A DNA stretch of 64,000 nucleotides, from NCBI GenBank assembly GCA_963844845.1, contig CAWJPW010000008.1:682001-746000 (forward strand), in the 5' to 3' direction. Origin of the DNA: CAWJPW01 sp963844845. GTDB taxonomy: Bacteria; Acidobacteriota; Thermoanaerobaculia; Thermoanaerobaculales; Sulfomarinibacteraceae. Positions 28,537 through 37,384 of the stretch are shown here, piece by piece. Numbering within the stretch: position 1 is the first letter of the stretch; every line of letters begins with the position of its first letter. The notes under the pieces are model-generated. The model was not told the DNA's origin and did no database searches. It saw only the letters and a list, made by a program, of their open reading frames with translations. Made by a program: the position numbers and the translations under genes.

Positions 28537-29018
28537 GATTCATCATTCTCGCTTGGCGAAGGATCTCCGTCGCGCTGGGCGCGATACAGTGACGGTCGGT
28601 TCCCACTTCCGCGCTCGAGAAGTACAAGCCGGCCATCATTCGCCAGGCGCTTGAGAGTGTTACTAACGGAAGAGGACTGCACCGCATCGGCCTTTTCCGG
28701 CATCAAATCCTTCACCGCGCGGACAACGTCACGGAGGGTGAATCCGTCTTCCGGAAGAAGGTCAACGACATCGGTAACAGCAGAGGTCAGCCATCCTGTC
28801 CTCTTCGAGCGCGGATGCTTCGGACGTGGTGCCAGCGATCGGCTGGTCGTGGATGCCGCGGCGGCCACTGTCCCCTCCGAGAGGTCGGCACCAGCCATTC
28901 TCTCTAGTACATCGATGGCGGCCATTCGGAGGCGATGCGCGCGTCGAAGCAAGTCGATCCCGTCTTGCAGCTCGCGGTCGACCTGCTGGCGAAGAGCGTC
29001 AAGGTGCGATTCGCTCAT
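28512..29018 (-). CDS. Winged-helix-like DNA-binding protein, uncharacterised
   Basis: 168-aa protein. N-terminal helical, charged part (residues 1-50), a basic Ser/Lys-rich linker (about 65-88), and a C-terminal domain (about 90-155) with winged-helix character: FTLRDVVRAVKDLMP, SSSVSNTLKRLANDGRLVLLERG. The start is ATG 29018; an open frame continues to 29153 but adds no domain. The stop is 19 bases from the Leu-like tRNA on the same strand, suggesting a common transcript. I do not recognise the family; regulator or DNA-associated effector are both possible. Confidence 0.65.
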   Translation of the reverse strand: MSESHLDALRQQVDRELQDGIDLLRRAHRLRMAAIDVLERMAGADLSEGTVAAAASTTSRSLAPRPKHPRSKRTGWLTSAVTDVVDLLPEDGFTLRDVVRAVKDLMPEKADAVQSSSVSNTLKRLANDGRLVLLERGSGNRPSLYRAQRDGDPSPSENDESKEGGRLL

Positions 29019-29092
29019 GCCGCCAATATCGCACACGCCGGATTGCGTGTCAAGGCGGAATTTTGACGCGCGCCGTATGGAGGCGTTAGTAA

Positions 29093-29317
29093 ATGAGCGA
29101 CAAGAAAGACAGGCCAGAAAACCAACGCCGAGATACAGCGCGGCTACGACCACAGTCGCTATACCCTCACACGCTTGAGGAGGCCCTTGCCAAGATCCTG
29201 CGTGTAGAACCGGTTAAGGTGTCTCAGGAGAACTGCGGCGGGTCCGAGCGTACCAATTCTGACACACAAGACACTGTGTGCTGTGATGAGCAAGATGGCG
29301 GTGACGGAAGTCTGTGA
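29093..29317 (+). CDS. Small hypothetical protein
   Basis: 74 aa, hydrophilic, no cysteine pairs that form a clear motif. LYPHTLEEALAKILRVEP resembles short helical segments found in many small proteins of mobile elements, but no family can be named. ATG 29093 is preceded by GGAGGCG at about 10-14 bases. Divergent from the winged-helix gene, with about 75 bases between starts, so they could share a regulatory region. Confidence 0.4.
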   Translation: MSDKKDRPENQRRDTARLRPQSLYPHTLEEALAKILRVEPVKVSQENCGGSERTNSDTQDTVCCDEQDGGDGSL

Positions 29318-29504
29318 GGCGGCAATCATTAGGCCCGCACTCGCTAGAGGTAGTGCCGGCCAAACTCTTGCGCGTGTCTCCAACGGATGAGGACCGAGGA
29401 AGGGAAGCTGAATCAAAAGAAGCCGATGGCATCGGCGGGGAGAAGTGATGCCAGTAGTTACTTACCGCCTATCCGATGAATTCACGGAGATCAAGGAGCT
29501 TCTT

Positions 29505-29711
29505 TCAGCCAATCTTGAAGTTGAAGGGTCCGCCAAAATCCGTGAGATCGTCATGGCTCTTGCGGAGTTTGACGAGATTATCTCTTGTGAAGTGTATGAC
29601 CGTATTGCACTTGGGGCAGGCGATCTTGAGATCACGCTCAAGCCGGGAGAGAAGCTCCTCCGTCTTGTGGCCGCACTTCGAGCAGGGGACCGGAACCTTA
29701 AAGTCGCCCAT
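29505..29711 (-). CDS. Small zinc-ribbon protein
   Basis: 68-aa protein with two knuckles, PCSKCGHKTEE near residues 9-19 and ACPKCNTVIHF near 31-41, forming a C-x2-C...C-x2-C zinc ribbon. The start has an excellent AGGAGGT five bases upstream. An overlapping plus-strand frame (29445-29717) is the less likely product. Such proteins occur widely in accessory regions; function unknown. Confidence 0.7.
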   Translation of the reverse strand: MGDFKVPVPCSKCGHKTEELLSRLERDLKIACPKCNTVIHFTRDNLVKLRKSHDDLTDFGGPFNFKIG

Positions 29712-29773
29712 GACTGACCTCCTGCACGAAGTCTATATCATGTCGTTGCTTTCTTATCCGGATAATTGCGAAA

Positions 29774-29984
29774 GGTAAAGAGTAAAGAGTTGGGGCGCTC
29801 CGCTTGCGGACGCGGTCGGTCGTGGCGCGGGCGCGCTCGGGTGAGCCGCGGCCGCGGCAGACTCGAGGCAGGCGTCACCCCGCGCGACGGACGAGAAGGC
29901 AGTAGACGCAGCAACTGCGAGCCGGCAGGCTTCTGGTGGCCGAGCGCCTACCCTTTACTCTTCACTTACTCTTCACTCTTTACC
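29774..29984. repeat. Inverted-repeat-bounded segment (GTAAAGAG arms)
   Basis: The left arm at 29774-29790 and right arm at 29968-29984 are 17-nt inverted copies with one mismatch (GGTAAAGAGTAAAGAGT type). They enclose about 177 bp of GC-rich sequence without a gene. The right arm is followed by the region before tRNA-Ser(UGA). It looks like a small non-coding element or remnant at the right border of the island. Confidence 0.65.
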
Positions 29985-30005
29985 GGGTGGGGGGGAGGCT
30001 GCCGG

Positions 30006-30090
30006 CGGAGGGAGTGGGATTCGAACCCACGGAGGCTTGCACCTCAGCGGTTTTCAAGACCGCCGCCTTCGACCACTCGGCCATCCCTCC
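30006..30090 (-). tRNA. tRNA-Ser(UGA)
   Basis: Class II tRNA, acceptor GGAGGGA/TCCCTCC, G73, anticodon TGA at 30054-30056 in loop CTTGAAA, long variable arm. Body and anticodon agree. The DNA after G73 reads CCG, so CCA is not fully encoded. Confidence 0.95.
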
Positions 30091-30144
30091 GGAGCCCTCA
30101 CTTTACAGCTCCCCGAGCGACGCATACAATACCGCTTCCTGACC

Positions 30145-30236
<92 letters not shown>

Positions 30237-30248
30237 GCCTGGAGCACC

Positions 30249-30272
30249 AGCCGCCGATCAGGCGGCTTTTTT
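30249..30272 (+). terminator. Rho-independent terminator after tRNA-Ser(GCU)
   Basis: AGCCGCC / GATCA / GGCGGCT stem-loop (7 bp) followed by a run of six T. Classic form. Confidence 0.85.
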
Positions 30273-30319
30273 GCGACGGCGGCCGCTGCCCTGGGAGCGG
30301 CTGCCCTGGGGAGCGAGAG

Positions 30320-31774
30320 ATGAGCACCACCGTGAGGACCCGCATCGCGCCGAGCCCCACCGGCGACCCCCACGTGGGCACCGCCTACGTGGCCCTGTTC
30401 AACGCCGCCTTCGCCCGCCGCCACGGCGGACAGTTCGTGCTGCGCATCGAGGACACCGATCAGGAGCGCTCGCATCCCGCGAGCGAGCGGATGATCTTCG
30501 AAGCCCTGCACTGGCTGGGGATCCACTGGGACGAGGGCCCGGACGTGGGCGGGCCGCACGGCCCCTACCGGCAGAGCGAGCGCACCGACATCTATCGCGA
30601 GCACGCCGAGCAGCTGGTGGCGGAGGGTCATGCCTACCCCTGCTTCTGCAGCCGGGAACGGCTCGACGAGCTGCGGGCGCGGCAGCGGGAGGAGAAGGGC
30701 CAGCTGGGCTACGACAAGCTGTGCCTGGCCTTGGCGCCTGAGGAGGCGGCACGGCGGCGGGCGGCGGGGCAGCCGCACGTGATCCGCCTCAACGTGCCCA
30801 ATGCCGGCGAGAGCGTGGTCCAGGACCTGCTGCGCGGCGAGATCCGGATCCCCAACCGGCAGGTGGACGACCAGGTGCTGATCAAGTCCGACGGCTTCCC
30901 CACCTACCACCTGGCCAACGTGGTGGACGACCACCTGATGGGGATCACCCACGTGATTCGCGCCGAGGAGTGGATCTCATCGCTGCCCAAGCACGTCCTC
31001 CTCTACCGGGCATTCGGTTGGTCCGAGCCCGTGTTCTGCCACCTGCCCCTGCTCCGCAACGCGGACCGCTCCAAGATCTCCAAGCGCAAGAACCCGGTGA
31101 GCCTCAACTACTACCGGAGAGCCGGCTACCTGCCCGAGGCCCTGCTCAACTACCTCGCTCTGATGGGCTGGGCGATGCCCGACGAGCGCGAGGAGTTCTC
31201 GGTGGAGGAGTTCGCCGCCGCCCTCGACCTCGGCAGGATCACGCTGGGCGGGCCGGTCTTCGACTTGGACAAGCTCACCTGGCTCAACGGCAAGTACATC
31301 CGCGGCCTGAGCGGCGACGTGCTCCTCGAGAGGCTGCGCGGTACGGTGCTCGCCGATGCCTACCTGCGGCAGGTGCTGCCGCTGGTGCACGAGCGCATCG
31401 AGCGCCTGGAGGACTTCCTCGCCTACGGTCAGTTCTTCTTCGTGGGCGAGCTGGTGTATGACGACGACGCGCGCAAGCGGCTGGTGGCGAAGAAGCGCAC
31501 GCCGCAGGAGACTGGGAAGGCGTTACGTGCCCTGGTGGACGAGCGCCTGGACCAGCTCATGGAGTGGGAGGCGGCGAAGCTGGAGGAGACGCTGCGGGAG
31601 TTCTGCGACAGCTCCGGGTGGACCCCCAAGGAGCTCTTCATGCCGGTGCGGGTGGCGGTGACCGGAAGGGCGGCCACCCCCCCCCTGTTCGAGACCATGG
31701 CGGTGCTGGGCAAGGAGGTTTGCCGACGCCGGCTACGGGCGGCGGCCGAGCTCCTTCGCGCCATGGCAGCATGA
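30320..31774 (+). CDS. gltX: Glutamyl-tRNA synthetase
   Basis: Class I synthetase charging tRNA-Glu. 484 aa. HIGH-type motif in APSPTGDPHVGTAY (residues 9-22), glutamate pocket RIEDTD, and KMSKS counterpart KISKRKN. The anticodon-binding helical domain follows. ATG 30320 is chosen; the frame extends upstream through the tRNA-Ser gene but without family sequence. glnS follows 30 bases later, so the genome charges Gln and Glu by separate enzymes. Confidence 0.96.
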   Translation: MSTTVRTRIAPSPTGDPHVGTAYVALFNAAFARRHGGQFVLRIEDTDQERSHPASERMIFEALHWLGIHWDEGPDVGGPHGPYRQSERTDIYREHAEQLVAEGHAYPCFCSRERLDELRARQREEKGQLGYDKLCLALAPEEAARRRAAGQPHVIRLNVPNAGESVVQDLLRGEIRIPNRQVDDQVLIKSDGFPTYHLANVVDDHLMGITHVIRAEEWISSLPKHVLLYRAFGWSEPVFCHLPLLRNADRSKISKRKNPVSLNYYRRAGYLPEALLNYLALMGWAMPDEREEFSVEEFAAALDLGRITLGGPVFDLDKLTWLNGKYIRGLSGDVLLERLRGTVLADAYLRQVLPLVHERIERLEDFLAYGQFFFVGELVYDDDARKRLVAKKRTPQETGKALRALVDERLDQLMEWEAAKLEETLREFCDSSGWTPKELFMPVRVAVTGRAATPPLFETMAVLGKEVCRRRLRAAAELLRAMAA

Positions 31775-31804
31775 GACGGCGCACGGCGAGACGGAGGTCG
31801 GAGG

Positions 31805-33490
31805 ATGAGCAGTAACGAGAGCGGCGAACGCCAGGACTTCATTCGCGAGATCATCCGGAACGACCTCGCCGGTGGCAAGCACCGGGGAATCGTCACCCGC
31901 TTCCCGCCGGAGCCCAACGGCTACCTCCACCTAGGCCACGCCAAGTCGATCTGCCTCAACTTCGGCGTGGCCGAGGAGTACGGCGGCCGCTGCCACCTCC
32001 GTTTCGACGACACAAACCCCATCAAGGAGGAGCTCGAGTACATCGAGTCCATCGAACGCGACGTGCGCTGGCTGGGCTTCGACTGGGGACCCCACCTGTA
32101 CTTCGCCTCCGGCTACTTCGAGCAGCTCTACGAGTGGGCGGAGCACCTGATCCGAACCGGCAAGGCCTATGTGGACGACCTCTCGGCGGAGGAGATCCGC
32201 GCCCATCGCGGCACCCTCACCGAGGCGGGAAAGCCGAGCCCCTGGCGCGAGCGGTCTGCAGAGGAGAGCCTCGACCTCTTCCGACGCATGCGGGCCGGCG
32301 AGTTCCCCGACGGGGCGCGGGTGCTACGGGCGCGCATCGACATGGCGGCGCCCAACATCAACCTGCGCGACCCGGTGCTCTACCGCATCCTCCACGCCAC
32401 CCACCCGCGCACCGGCGCCGAGTGGTGCATCTACCCGACCTACGACTTTGCGCACGGGCAGTCCGACGCCATCGAGGGAATCACGCACTCCCTGTGCACG
32501 CTGGAGTTCGAGGACCACCGACCCCTGTACGAGTGGCTGGTGGAGAACCTCCCGGTGCCGTCCCGCCCACGCCAGATCGAGTTCGCCCGCCTCAACCTCT
32601 CGTACACCATCATGTCTAAGCGCCGCCTGCTGCAGCTGGTGCGGGAGGGGCACGTCAACGGCTGGGACGACCCCAGGATGCCCACCATCTCGGGTATCCG
32701 TCGCCGCGGCTACCCGCCGGAGGCGGTGCGCGCTTTCGCCGAGCGCATCGGTGTGGCCAAGCGCGACAGCATGGTGGACGTGGCTCTGCTCGAGCACTGC
32801 GTGCGTGACTGGCTCAACCTCCGCTCCGAACGCCGCATGGCGGTGCTGCGGCCGCTCAAGGTTGTGCTCGAGAACTACCCAGAGGACCGCGTCGAGGAAC
32901 TTGAGGCGGTGAACAACCCCGAGGACGCCGGCGCCGGCCGCCGCTCGGTACCCTTCTCGCGGGAGCTCTACGTCGAGCGGGAGGACTTCATGGAGGACCC
33001 GCCAAAGAAGTTCTTCCGCCTTGCTCCCGGGCGCGAGGTGAGACTGCGCTGGGCCTACTTCATCACCTGCCGCGAGGTCGTGAAGGACGCGTCCGGCGAG
33101 GTGGTGGAGCTACGCTGCACCTACGATCCGGCCACCCGCGGCGGCGACGCCCCGGACGGGCGCCGCGTCAAGGCGACCCTGCACTGGGTGTCGGCGGCGC
33201 ACGCGGTCCCCGCCGACGTGCGTCTCTACGACCGCCTCTTCACCTCGGAGACACCGGGCGCCGGCGGCAGCTTCCTCGACGACCTCAACCCCGCCTCGCT
33301 CGAGGTCCTGGGCGACGCGATGCTGGAGCCGTCGCTGGCCGGCCTCCCGGCGGGCGCGCGCGTGCAGTTCGAGCGCCAGGGCTACTTCTGCGCCGACCCC
33401 GACGGCACGCCGGAGCGGCCGGTGTTCAACCGCACGGTGACGCTCAAGGACACCTGGGCGCGGATCCAGGCACGCGCGGGCGGATCGTGA
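31805..33490 (+). CDS. glnS: Glutaminyl-tRNA synthetase
   Basis: Class I synthetase charging tRNA-Gln directly. 561 aa. HIGH motif in PPEPNGYLHLGHAKS, KMSKS counterpart in TIMSKRRL, and the two C-terminal anticodon-binding beta barrels. The N-terminal yqeY-like appended domain is absent, as in many bacteria. The start ATG is directly preceded by GGAGG. Most bacterial lineages lack GlnRS, so it is a useful lineage marker. The stop lies 2 bases before the palindrome at 33493. Confidence 0.96.
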   Translation: MSSNESGERQDFIREIIRNDLAGGKHRGIVTRFPPEPNGYLHLGHAKSICLNFGVAEEYGGRCHLRFDDTNPIKEELEYIESIERDVRWLGFDWGPHLYFASGYFEQLYEWAEHLIRTGKAYVDDLSAEEIRAHRGTLTEAGKPSPWRERSAEESLDLFRRMRAGEFPDGARVLRARIDMAAPNINLRDPVLYRILHATHPRTGAEWCIYPTYDFAHGQSDAIEGITHSLCTLEFEDHRPLYEWLVENLPVPSRPRQIEFARLNLSYTIMSKRRLLQLVREGHVNGWDDPRMPTISGIRRRGYPPEAVRAFAERIGVAKRDSMVDVALLEHCVRDWLNLRSERRMAVLRPLKVVLENYPEDRVEELEAVNNPEDAGAGRRSVPFSRELYVEREDFMEDPPKKFFRLAPGREVRLRWAYFITCREVVKDASGEVVELRCTYDPATRGGDAPDGRRVKATLHWVSAAHAVPADVRLYDRLFTSETPGAGGSFLDDLNPASLEVLGDAMLEPSLAGLPAGARVQFERQGYFCADPDGTPERPVFNRTVTLKDTWARIQARAGGS

Positions 33491-33492
33491 TA

Positions 33493-33507
33493 CATACCAC
33501 ACGTATG
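33493..33507. promoter_or_regulatory. CATAC-N5-GTATG palindrome upstream of the GGDEF gene
   Basis: CATAC-CACAC-GTATG, extended by matching flanks to 7-bp arms (TACATAC and GTATGTA). It lies about 130-145 bases before the GGDEF gene start. One of three identical-architecture sites in 4.5 kb; see the TetR gene at 37385. Confidence 0.6.
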
Positions 33508-33636
33508 TAACATGCTACGGGAACTGTTTGCGCCGCGTGTCTCCCGTTGCTCTCCGGTGTAAGCTTGTTCCCCGCTCCCCCGCCAGGTCGTGCGCAGCCA
33601 CCGGCCGGTGGGCGCCGGTCTCGACATACGAAAAGA

Positions 33637-35010
33637 ATGTCACATACCATGAGTGCAATCCTCGCCTCGGCGCGGCGCACGGTGGCCGGGAGGAGCGCCA
33701 CGGCGGCGGTAGGGCCGGGCGAGACGAGCCGTGCGGCTGACGACGCACCGGCTGGGCGGGCCGGGAACGGTCGGAGCTGGGCGGCCCCCGGCCTCGTGGT
33801 CGCGAGTCTGACCGCCCTCGTCCTCCTCGCCGAGCACGACTACCTGCTCTTCCACAGCGTCGTCGAGGCCGTGGCGGTGGCGGTGGGAGCGGGGGCCTTC
33901 ATGGTGGCGTGGAACGCCAAGGCGTACTACCGGAGCCCGGTGATCCTCGGCTTCGGCGTCGCGCAGCTCTTCGTCGCCTGGCTCACCCTCCTGCACCTCC
34001 TCGCCTATCGTGGCATGGGTGTGTTCCCCGGCGGCGACGGCGACCTCGCGACGCAGCTCTGGACCGCCGCGCGGCTGCTGGAGGCGGGCTCCCTGGTGGC
34101 CGTCCTCCTGATGCCCCACCGTCCCCGCCCGCCCACTCTGCTCGCGCTCTACGGTGCGCTCACGGCGCTGCTGATGGCGAGCATCTTCTGGTGGCACCTG
34201 TACCCGCGTTGCTTCGTGACGGGTGTCGGCCTCACGCCCTTCAAGCGGGTGAGCGAGGTCGTTGTCGTCGGCCTCTTCCTGAGCGCCGGCGCCCTGCTCG
34301 GGCGCCCGCGCGCGGACCTCGACGAGCGCACGCGGACAACGTTGCGCTGGGCGGTCGCTCTTGCGGTGCTCGCAGAAGTGAGCTTCAGCGTCTACCGCAG
34401 CCTCGAGGGCCCGGTCATCGTCGCCGGTCACCTCCTTCACCTGATGGTGACATACTTCTTCTACCGCGCGGTGGTGGCGACCGCCCTGCAGCACCCGTAC
34501 GGAGTGCTGTTCGGCGAGCTCGCGCGCAGCGAGGCCCACCTGCGGCGCCAGCACGATGAGCTCGCGGCGGCCCACCTCCGCCTCGAGCGCCTCGCCCGCG
34601 TCGACGCCCTCACCGGCTTGCTCAACCGGTCGGCGATTCGCGATCGGGCCGGGCACGCGACCGGTGACCAGGCCCTGCGGGCGATCGCGCGGCAGCTGGC
34701 GGGAAGCCTGCGGGCCACCGATGCCCTTGGACGCTTCGGTGGCGACGAGTTCGTGGTGGTCCTCCCGGAGACCGGCGCGGGGGAGGCCCTCGCGGTGGCT
34801 GAGAAGATCGTCCAAGCGGTGCGCGTACTGAGCCGGCTGCCTGACGACGCGTCACCGTCGCCGCTCACGGTCAGCGTCGGCGCCGCCAGCGCGAGCGCCG
34901 CCGCCGACGGCCTCGACGCCCTCCTGCACCGCGCCGACCTCGCCATGTACGAGGCCAAAGCGCGCCGCAGGGGCGGCGCGGTCGGCGCCGCGGTCCAGCC
35001 GCCCGCGTGA
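33637..35010 (+). CDS. Membrane protein with shortened GGDEF domain
   Basis: 457 aa. N-terminal half is a multi-helix membrane sensor (about 7 or 8 hydrophobic segments between residues 48 and 300) resembling MASE-type domains. The C-terminal GGDEF domain has DALTGLLNR and the intact FGGDEF signature, but about 33 residues are missing between NRSAIRD and AGHATGD. That segment normally holds the first metal-binding Asp and the D-FK-ND motif that binds GTP, so diguanylate cyclase activity is unlikely. Start uncertain: ATG 33637 or 33649. Possibly controlled through the palindrome at 33493. Confidence 0.8.
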   Translation: MSHTMSAILASARRTVAGRSATAAVGPGETSRAADDAPAGRAGNGRSWAAPGLVVASLTALVLLAEHDYLLFHSVVEAVAVAVGAGAFMVAWNAKAYYRSPVILGFGVAQLFVAWLTLLHLLAYRGMGVFPGGDGDLATQLWTAARLLEAGSLVAVLLMPHRPRPPTLLALYGALTALLMASIFWWHLYPRCFVTGVGLTPFKRVSEVVVVGLFLSAGALLGRPRADLDERTRTTLRWAVALAVLAEVSFSVYRSLEGPVIVAGHLLHLMVTYFFYRAVVATALQHPYGVLFGELARSEAHLRRQHDELAAAHLRLERLARVDALTGLLNRSAIRDRAGHATGDQALRAIARQLAGSLRATDALGRFGGDEFVVVLPETGAGEALAVAEKIVQAVRVLSRLPDDASPSPLTVSVGAASASAAADGLDALLHRADLAMYEAKARRRGGAVGAAVQPPA

Positions 35011-35178
35011 CGCGCCGCTGTGCGGTGGCCGTGCTGTCAGCCTTGCCGGGGCTCTTCGTCTCTCGCGCCGCTCCGACCGACGATAACGTGCGCGCGCCGG
35101 CCGCCGGCGGCTTCCGGTGGCCATCCCGGTGGTGAGGCATAATTGACTACTGGGCCACTGCCCGCGGGGGAGGAAGAA

Positions 35179-36831
35179 ATGGCCGACAAGCACGACAGCC
35201 GGGAGCAGGGAATCGACCGACGCCAGCTGCTGTACTGGAGTGCCGCTGCGGGGCTCACCGCTGCCGCCGGGCGCGCTGGAGCGGCCCCCCAGCAGGAGGC
35301 GCCGGCGGCGGGGGCGCCAGCCACCCCGCCCCAGCTGGAGGAGGCCACCGTCGCCGACCTGCAGGCGGCGATGGCCGCGGGCACCCTTACCGCCCGCGCC
35401 CTGACCGAGGCCTACCTGGGCCGGATCGCGGCAGTGGATGCGCGGCTGCGCTCGGTCCTCGAGCTCAACCCCGACGCGCTGGCCGGCGCCGGCGCCCTCG
35501 ATGACGAGCGTGTCGCCAAGGGGCCTCGCGGCCCGCTCCACGGGATCCCGGTCCTCATCAAGGACAACATCGCCACCGCGGACCGCATGGAAACCACCGC
35601 GGGCTCTCTGGCCCTGGTGGGGTCCCGTCCGCCCCGCGACGCCCACGTCGCCGCCCGTCTGCGCTCGGCCGGCGCGGTGATCCTCGGCAAGACGAACCTC
35701 TCGGAGTGGGCGAACTTCCGCTCCAACCAGTCGTCCAGCGGCTGGAGCGGCCGCGGCGGGCAGTGCCGCAACCCCTACGCCCTCGACCGAAGCCCCTGCG
35801 GCTCGAGCTCCGGTAGTGGTGCCGCGGTCTCAGCCAACCTCTCGGCGCTGACGGTGGGCACCGAGACCGATGGCTCCATCGTGTGCCCCTCGGCCACCTG
35901 CGGAGTAGTGGGTATCAAGCCCACCCTCGGTCTCGTGAGCCGGGCCGGTATCGTCCCCATCGCCCACAGCCAGGACACCGCCGGACCCATGGCGCGCACG
36001 GTCGCCGACGCCGCGGCCCTCCTCGGCGTGCTGGCCGGCAAGGACGCCCGCGACTCGGCGACTGCAGCAGCGGCAGACCACCTCGTGGCGGACTACACCT
36101 CCTTCCTCGATGACCAGGGTCTCGCAGGCGCACGCCTCGGTGTCGCGCGCGGCCCCTTCGCCGGCTACAGCCCGGAGGCCGACGCCATTCTCGAGAAGGC
36201 CTTGGCTGCGATGCGCCGGGCCGGCGCAGTGCTGGTCGACCCGGTGGAGATCCCCCACCTGGGCGACTACGATGATGCCGAGCTCGAGGTGCTGCTGTAC
36301 GAGTTCAAGGCCGATCTCGATGCCTACCTCGCCGACCTCGGCCCGGCGGCACCGGTCCGCAGCCTCGCCGATATCATTGCCTTCAATAGCTCGCACGCGG
36401 CCGAGGAGCTGCGCTACTTCGGGCAGGAGCTCTTCGTTCAGGCTCAAGCGAAGGGGCCACTGAGTGACCCGGCCTACCGCGACGCCCTGGCCACCTGCCG
36501 GCGCCTGGCGCGCGCCGAAGGGCTCGACGCTGCGTTCGCGGCGCACCGGATCGACGCCATCGTCGCCCTCACCGGCAGCCCGGCGTGGACCATCGACCTG
36601 GTCAACGGCGATCACTTTCTGGGCGCCAGCTCCACCCCGTGTGCGGTGGCGGGGTACCCAGCGTTGACGGTGCCGGCGGGTGCCTCGTTCGGCCTCCCGG
36701 TGGGTGTGACCTTCATGGGGCGGGCGTGGTCGGAGCCCACGCTCATCCGCCTCGCCTCGGGGTTCGAGGCCGCGCACCGGGCACGCCGGACGCCGCGTCT
36801 TCTGGCCACCGCAGACCTGGCAGTGCCCTGA
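35179..36831 (+). CDS. Exported amidase (amidase signature family)
   Basis: 550-aa hydrolase of the Ser-cisSer-Lys type. A twin-arginine signal (DRRQLLYWSAAAGLTAAAG, about residues 14-32) predicts Tat export in folded form. The catalytic Lys lies in VLIKDNI, and the Gly/Ser-rich GSSSGSGAAV segment carries both serines. ATG 35179 has GGAGGAAG upstream. The substrate is not evident; exported members act on amides or peptides. It ends 3 bases before the DUF1232 gene on the other strand. Confidence 0.88.
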   Translation: MADKHDSREQGIDRRQLLYWSAAAGLTAAAGRAGAAPQQEAPAAGAPATPPQLEEATVADLQAAMAAGTLTARALTEAYLGRIAAVDARLRSVLELNPDALAGAGALDDERVAKGPRGPLHGIPVLIKDNIATADRMETTAGSLALVGSRPPRDAHVAARLRSAGAVILGKTNLSEWANFRSNQSSSGWSGRGGQCRNPYALDRSPCGSSSGSGAAVSANLSALTVGTETDGSIVCPSATCGVVGIKPTLGLVSRAGIVPIAHSQDTAGPMARTVADAAALLGVLAGKDARDSATAAAADHLVADYTSFLDDQGLAGARLGVARGPFAGYSPEADAILEKALAAMRRAGAVLVDPVEIPHLGDYDDAELEVLLYEFKADLDAYLADLGPAAPVRSLADIIAFNSSHAAEELRYFGQELFVQAQAKGPLSDPAYRDALATCRRLARAEGLDAAFAAHRIDAIVALTGSPAWTIDLVNGDHFLGASSTPCAVAGYPALTVPAGASFGLPVGVTFMGRAWSEPTLIRLASGFEAAHRARRTPRLLATADLAVP

Positions 36832-36834
36832 CGG

Positions 36835-37290
36835 TCATCCAACCAGGCGCCGGAGACGGGCCCAGAGCGCGTCGCCGACCAGCTCGGCGCCGCTGGCAAG
36901 CGCGAGCGCGATGATCACATCGAGACTCTCGCGACCCTGCCAGTGCTCGTGCACCACCTGCGGCGAAGCCTCGCCCACGACCCGCTGAACGACCAGGGCG
37001 AGGACCAGCAGATCGTCCTCGAACCCCACCGGCCCCAGCAACGCCTCGGGCAGGAAGTCGGACGGGGACACCACCGTGACCACCGTGGCCACCAGCAGCG
37101 CCCGGGTCGAGGACGGCAGCCGCTCGTCCGTGAGCAGGCTCACGATCAGGCGAAAGAGGTCCGGCGTCGCGGCCAGCAGGCGGCCGTGTGGGTACTCGGC
37201 ACCCTCCTCTCCGGCGAGCCACACCCGCAGCCGGGCCTCCAGCTCACCCGCGAACGCCTCGGTCCGCTCCTCCAGACGCGTCATCGCCAT
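36835..37290 (-). CDS. DUF1232 (YkvA-like) protein
   Basis: 151-aa protein. The DUF1232 core is SPSDFLPEALLGPVGFEDDLLVLALVVQRVV (about residues 78-108 in pieces: a Pro-Asp-x-x-Pro turn, then Asp-Asp-Leu). The family is found in small membrane-associated proteins of unknown function. ATG 37290 follows AAGGAGGGGG; ATG 37284 is an alternative. A CATAC-N5-GTATG site lies 64 bases upstream of the start. Confidence 0.8.
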   Translation of the reverse strand: MAMTRLEERTEAFAGELEARLRVWLAGEEGAEYPHGRLLAATPDLFRLIVSLLTDERLPSSTRALLVATVVTVVSPSDFLPEALLGPVGFEDDLLVLALVVQRVVGEASPQVVHEHWQGRESLDVIIALALASGAELVGDALWARLRRLVG

Positions 37291-37353
37291 CGCGCCCCCT
37301 CCTTGGTGATCCCCTGTGGAATACCCCCTGTGACGTCCATTCCAAGAGTCGAG

Positions 37354-37368
37354 CATACCTCCAGTATG
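37354..37368. promoter_or_regulatory. CATAC-N5-GTATG palindrome between tetR and the DUF1232 gene
   Basis: CATAC-CTCCA-GTATG. It lies downstream of tetR and upstream of the DUF1232 gene on the same strand, in promoter position for the latter. Confidence 0.65.
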
Positions 37369-37384
37369 TCCCGGCCCGCTGGTA

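Noticed and set aside
29445..29717. 90-aa plus-strand frame opposite the zinc-ribbon gene
   Set aside because: The minus-strand product has two C-x2-C knuckles and an AGGAGGT site; this frame has neither, so it was judged a shadow.
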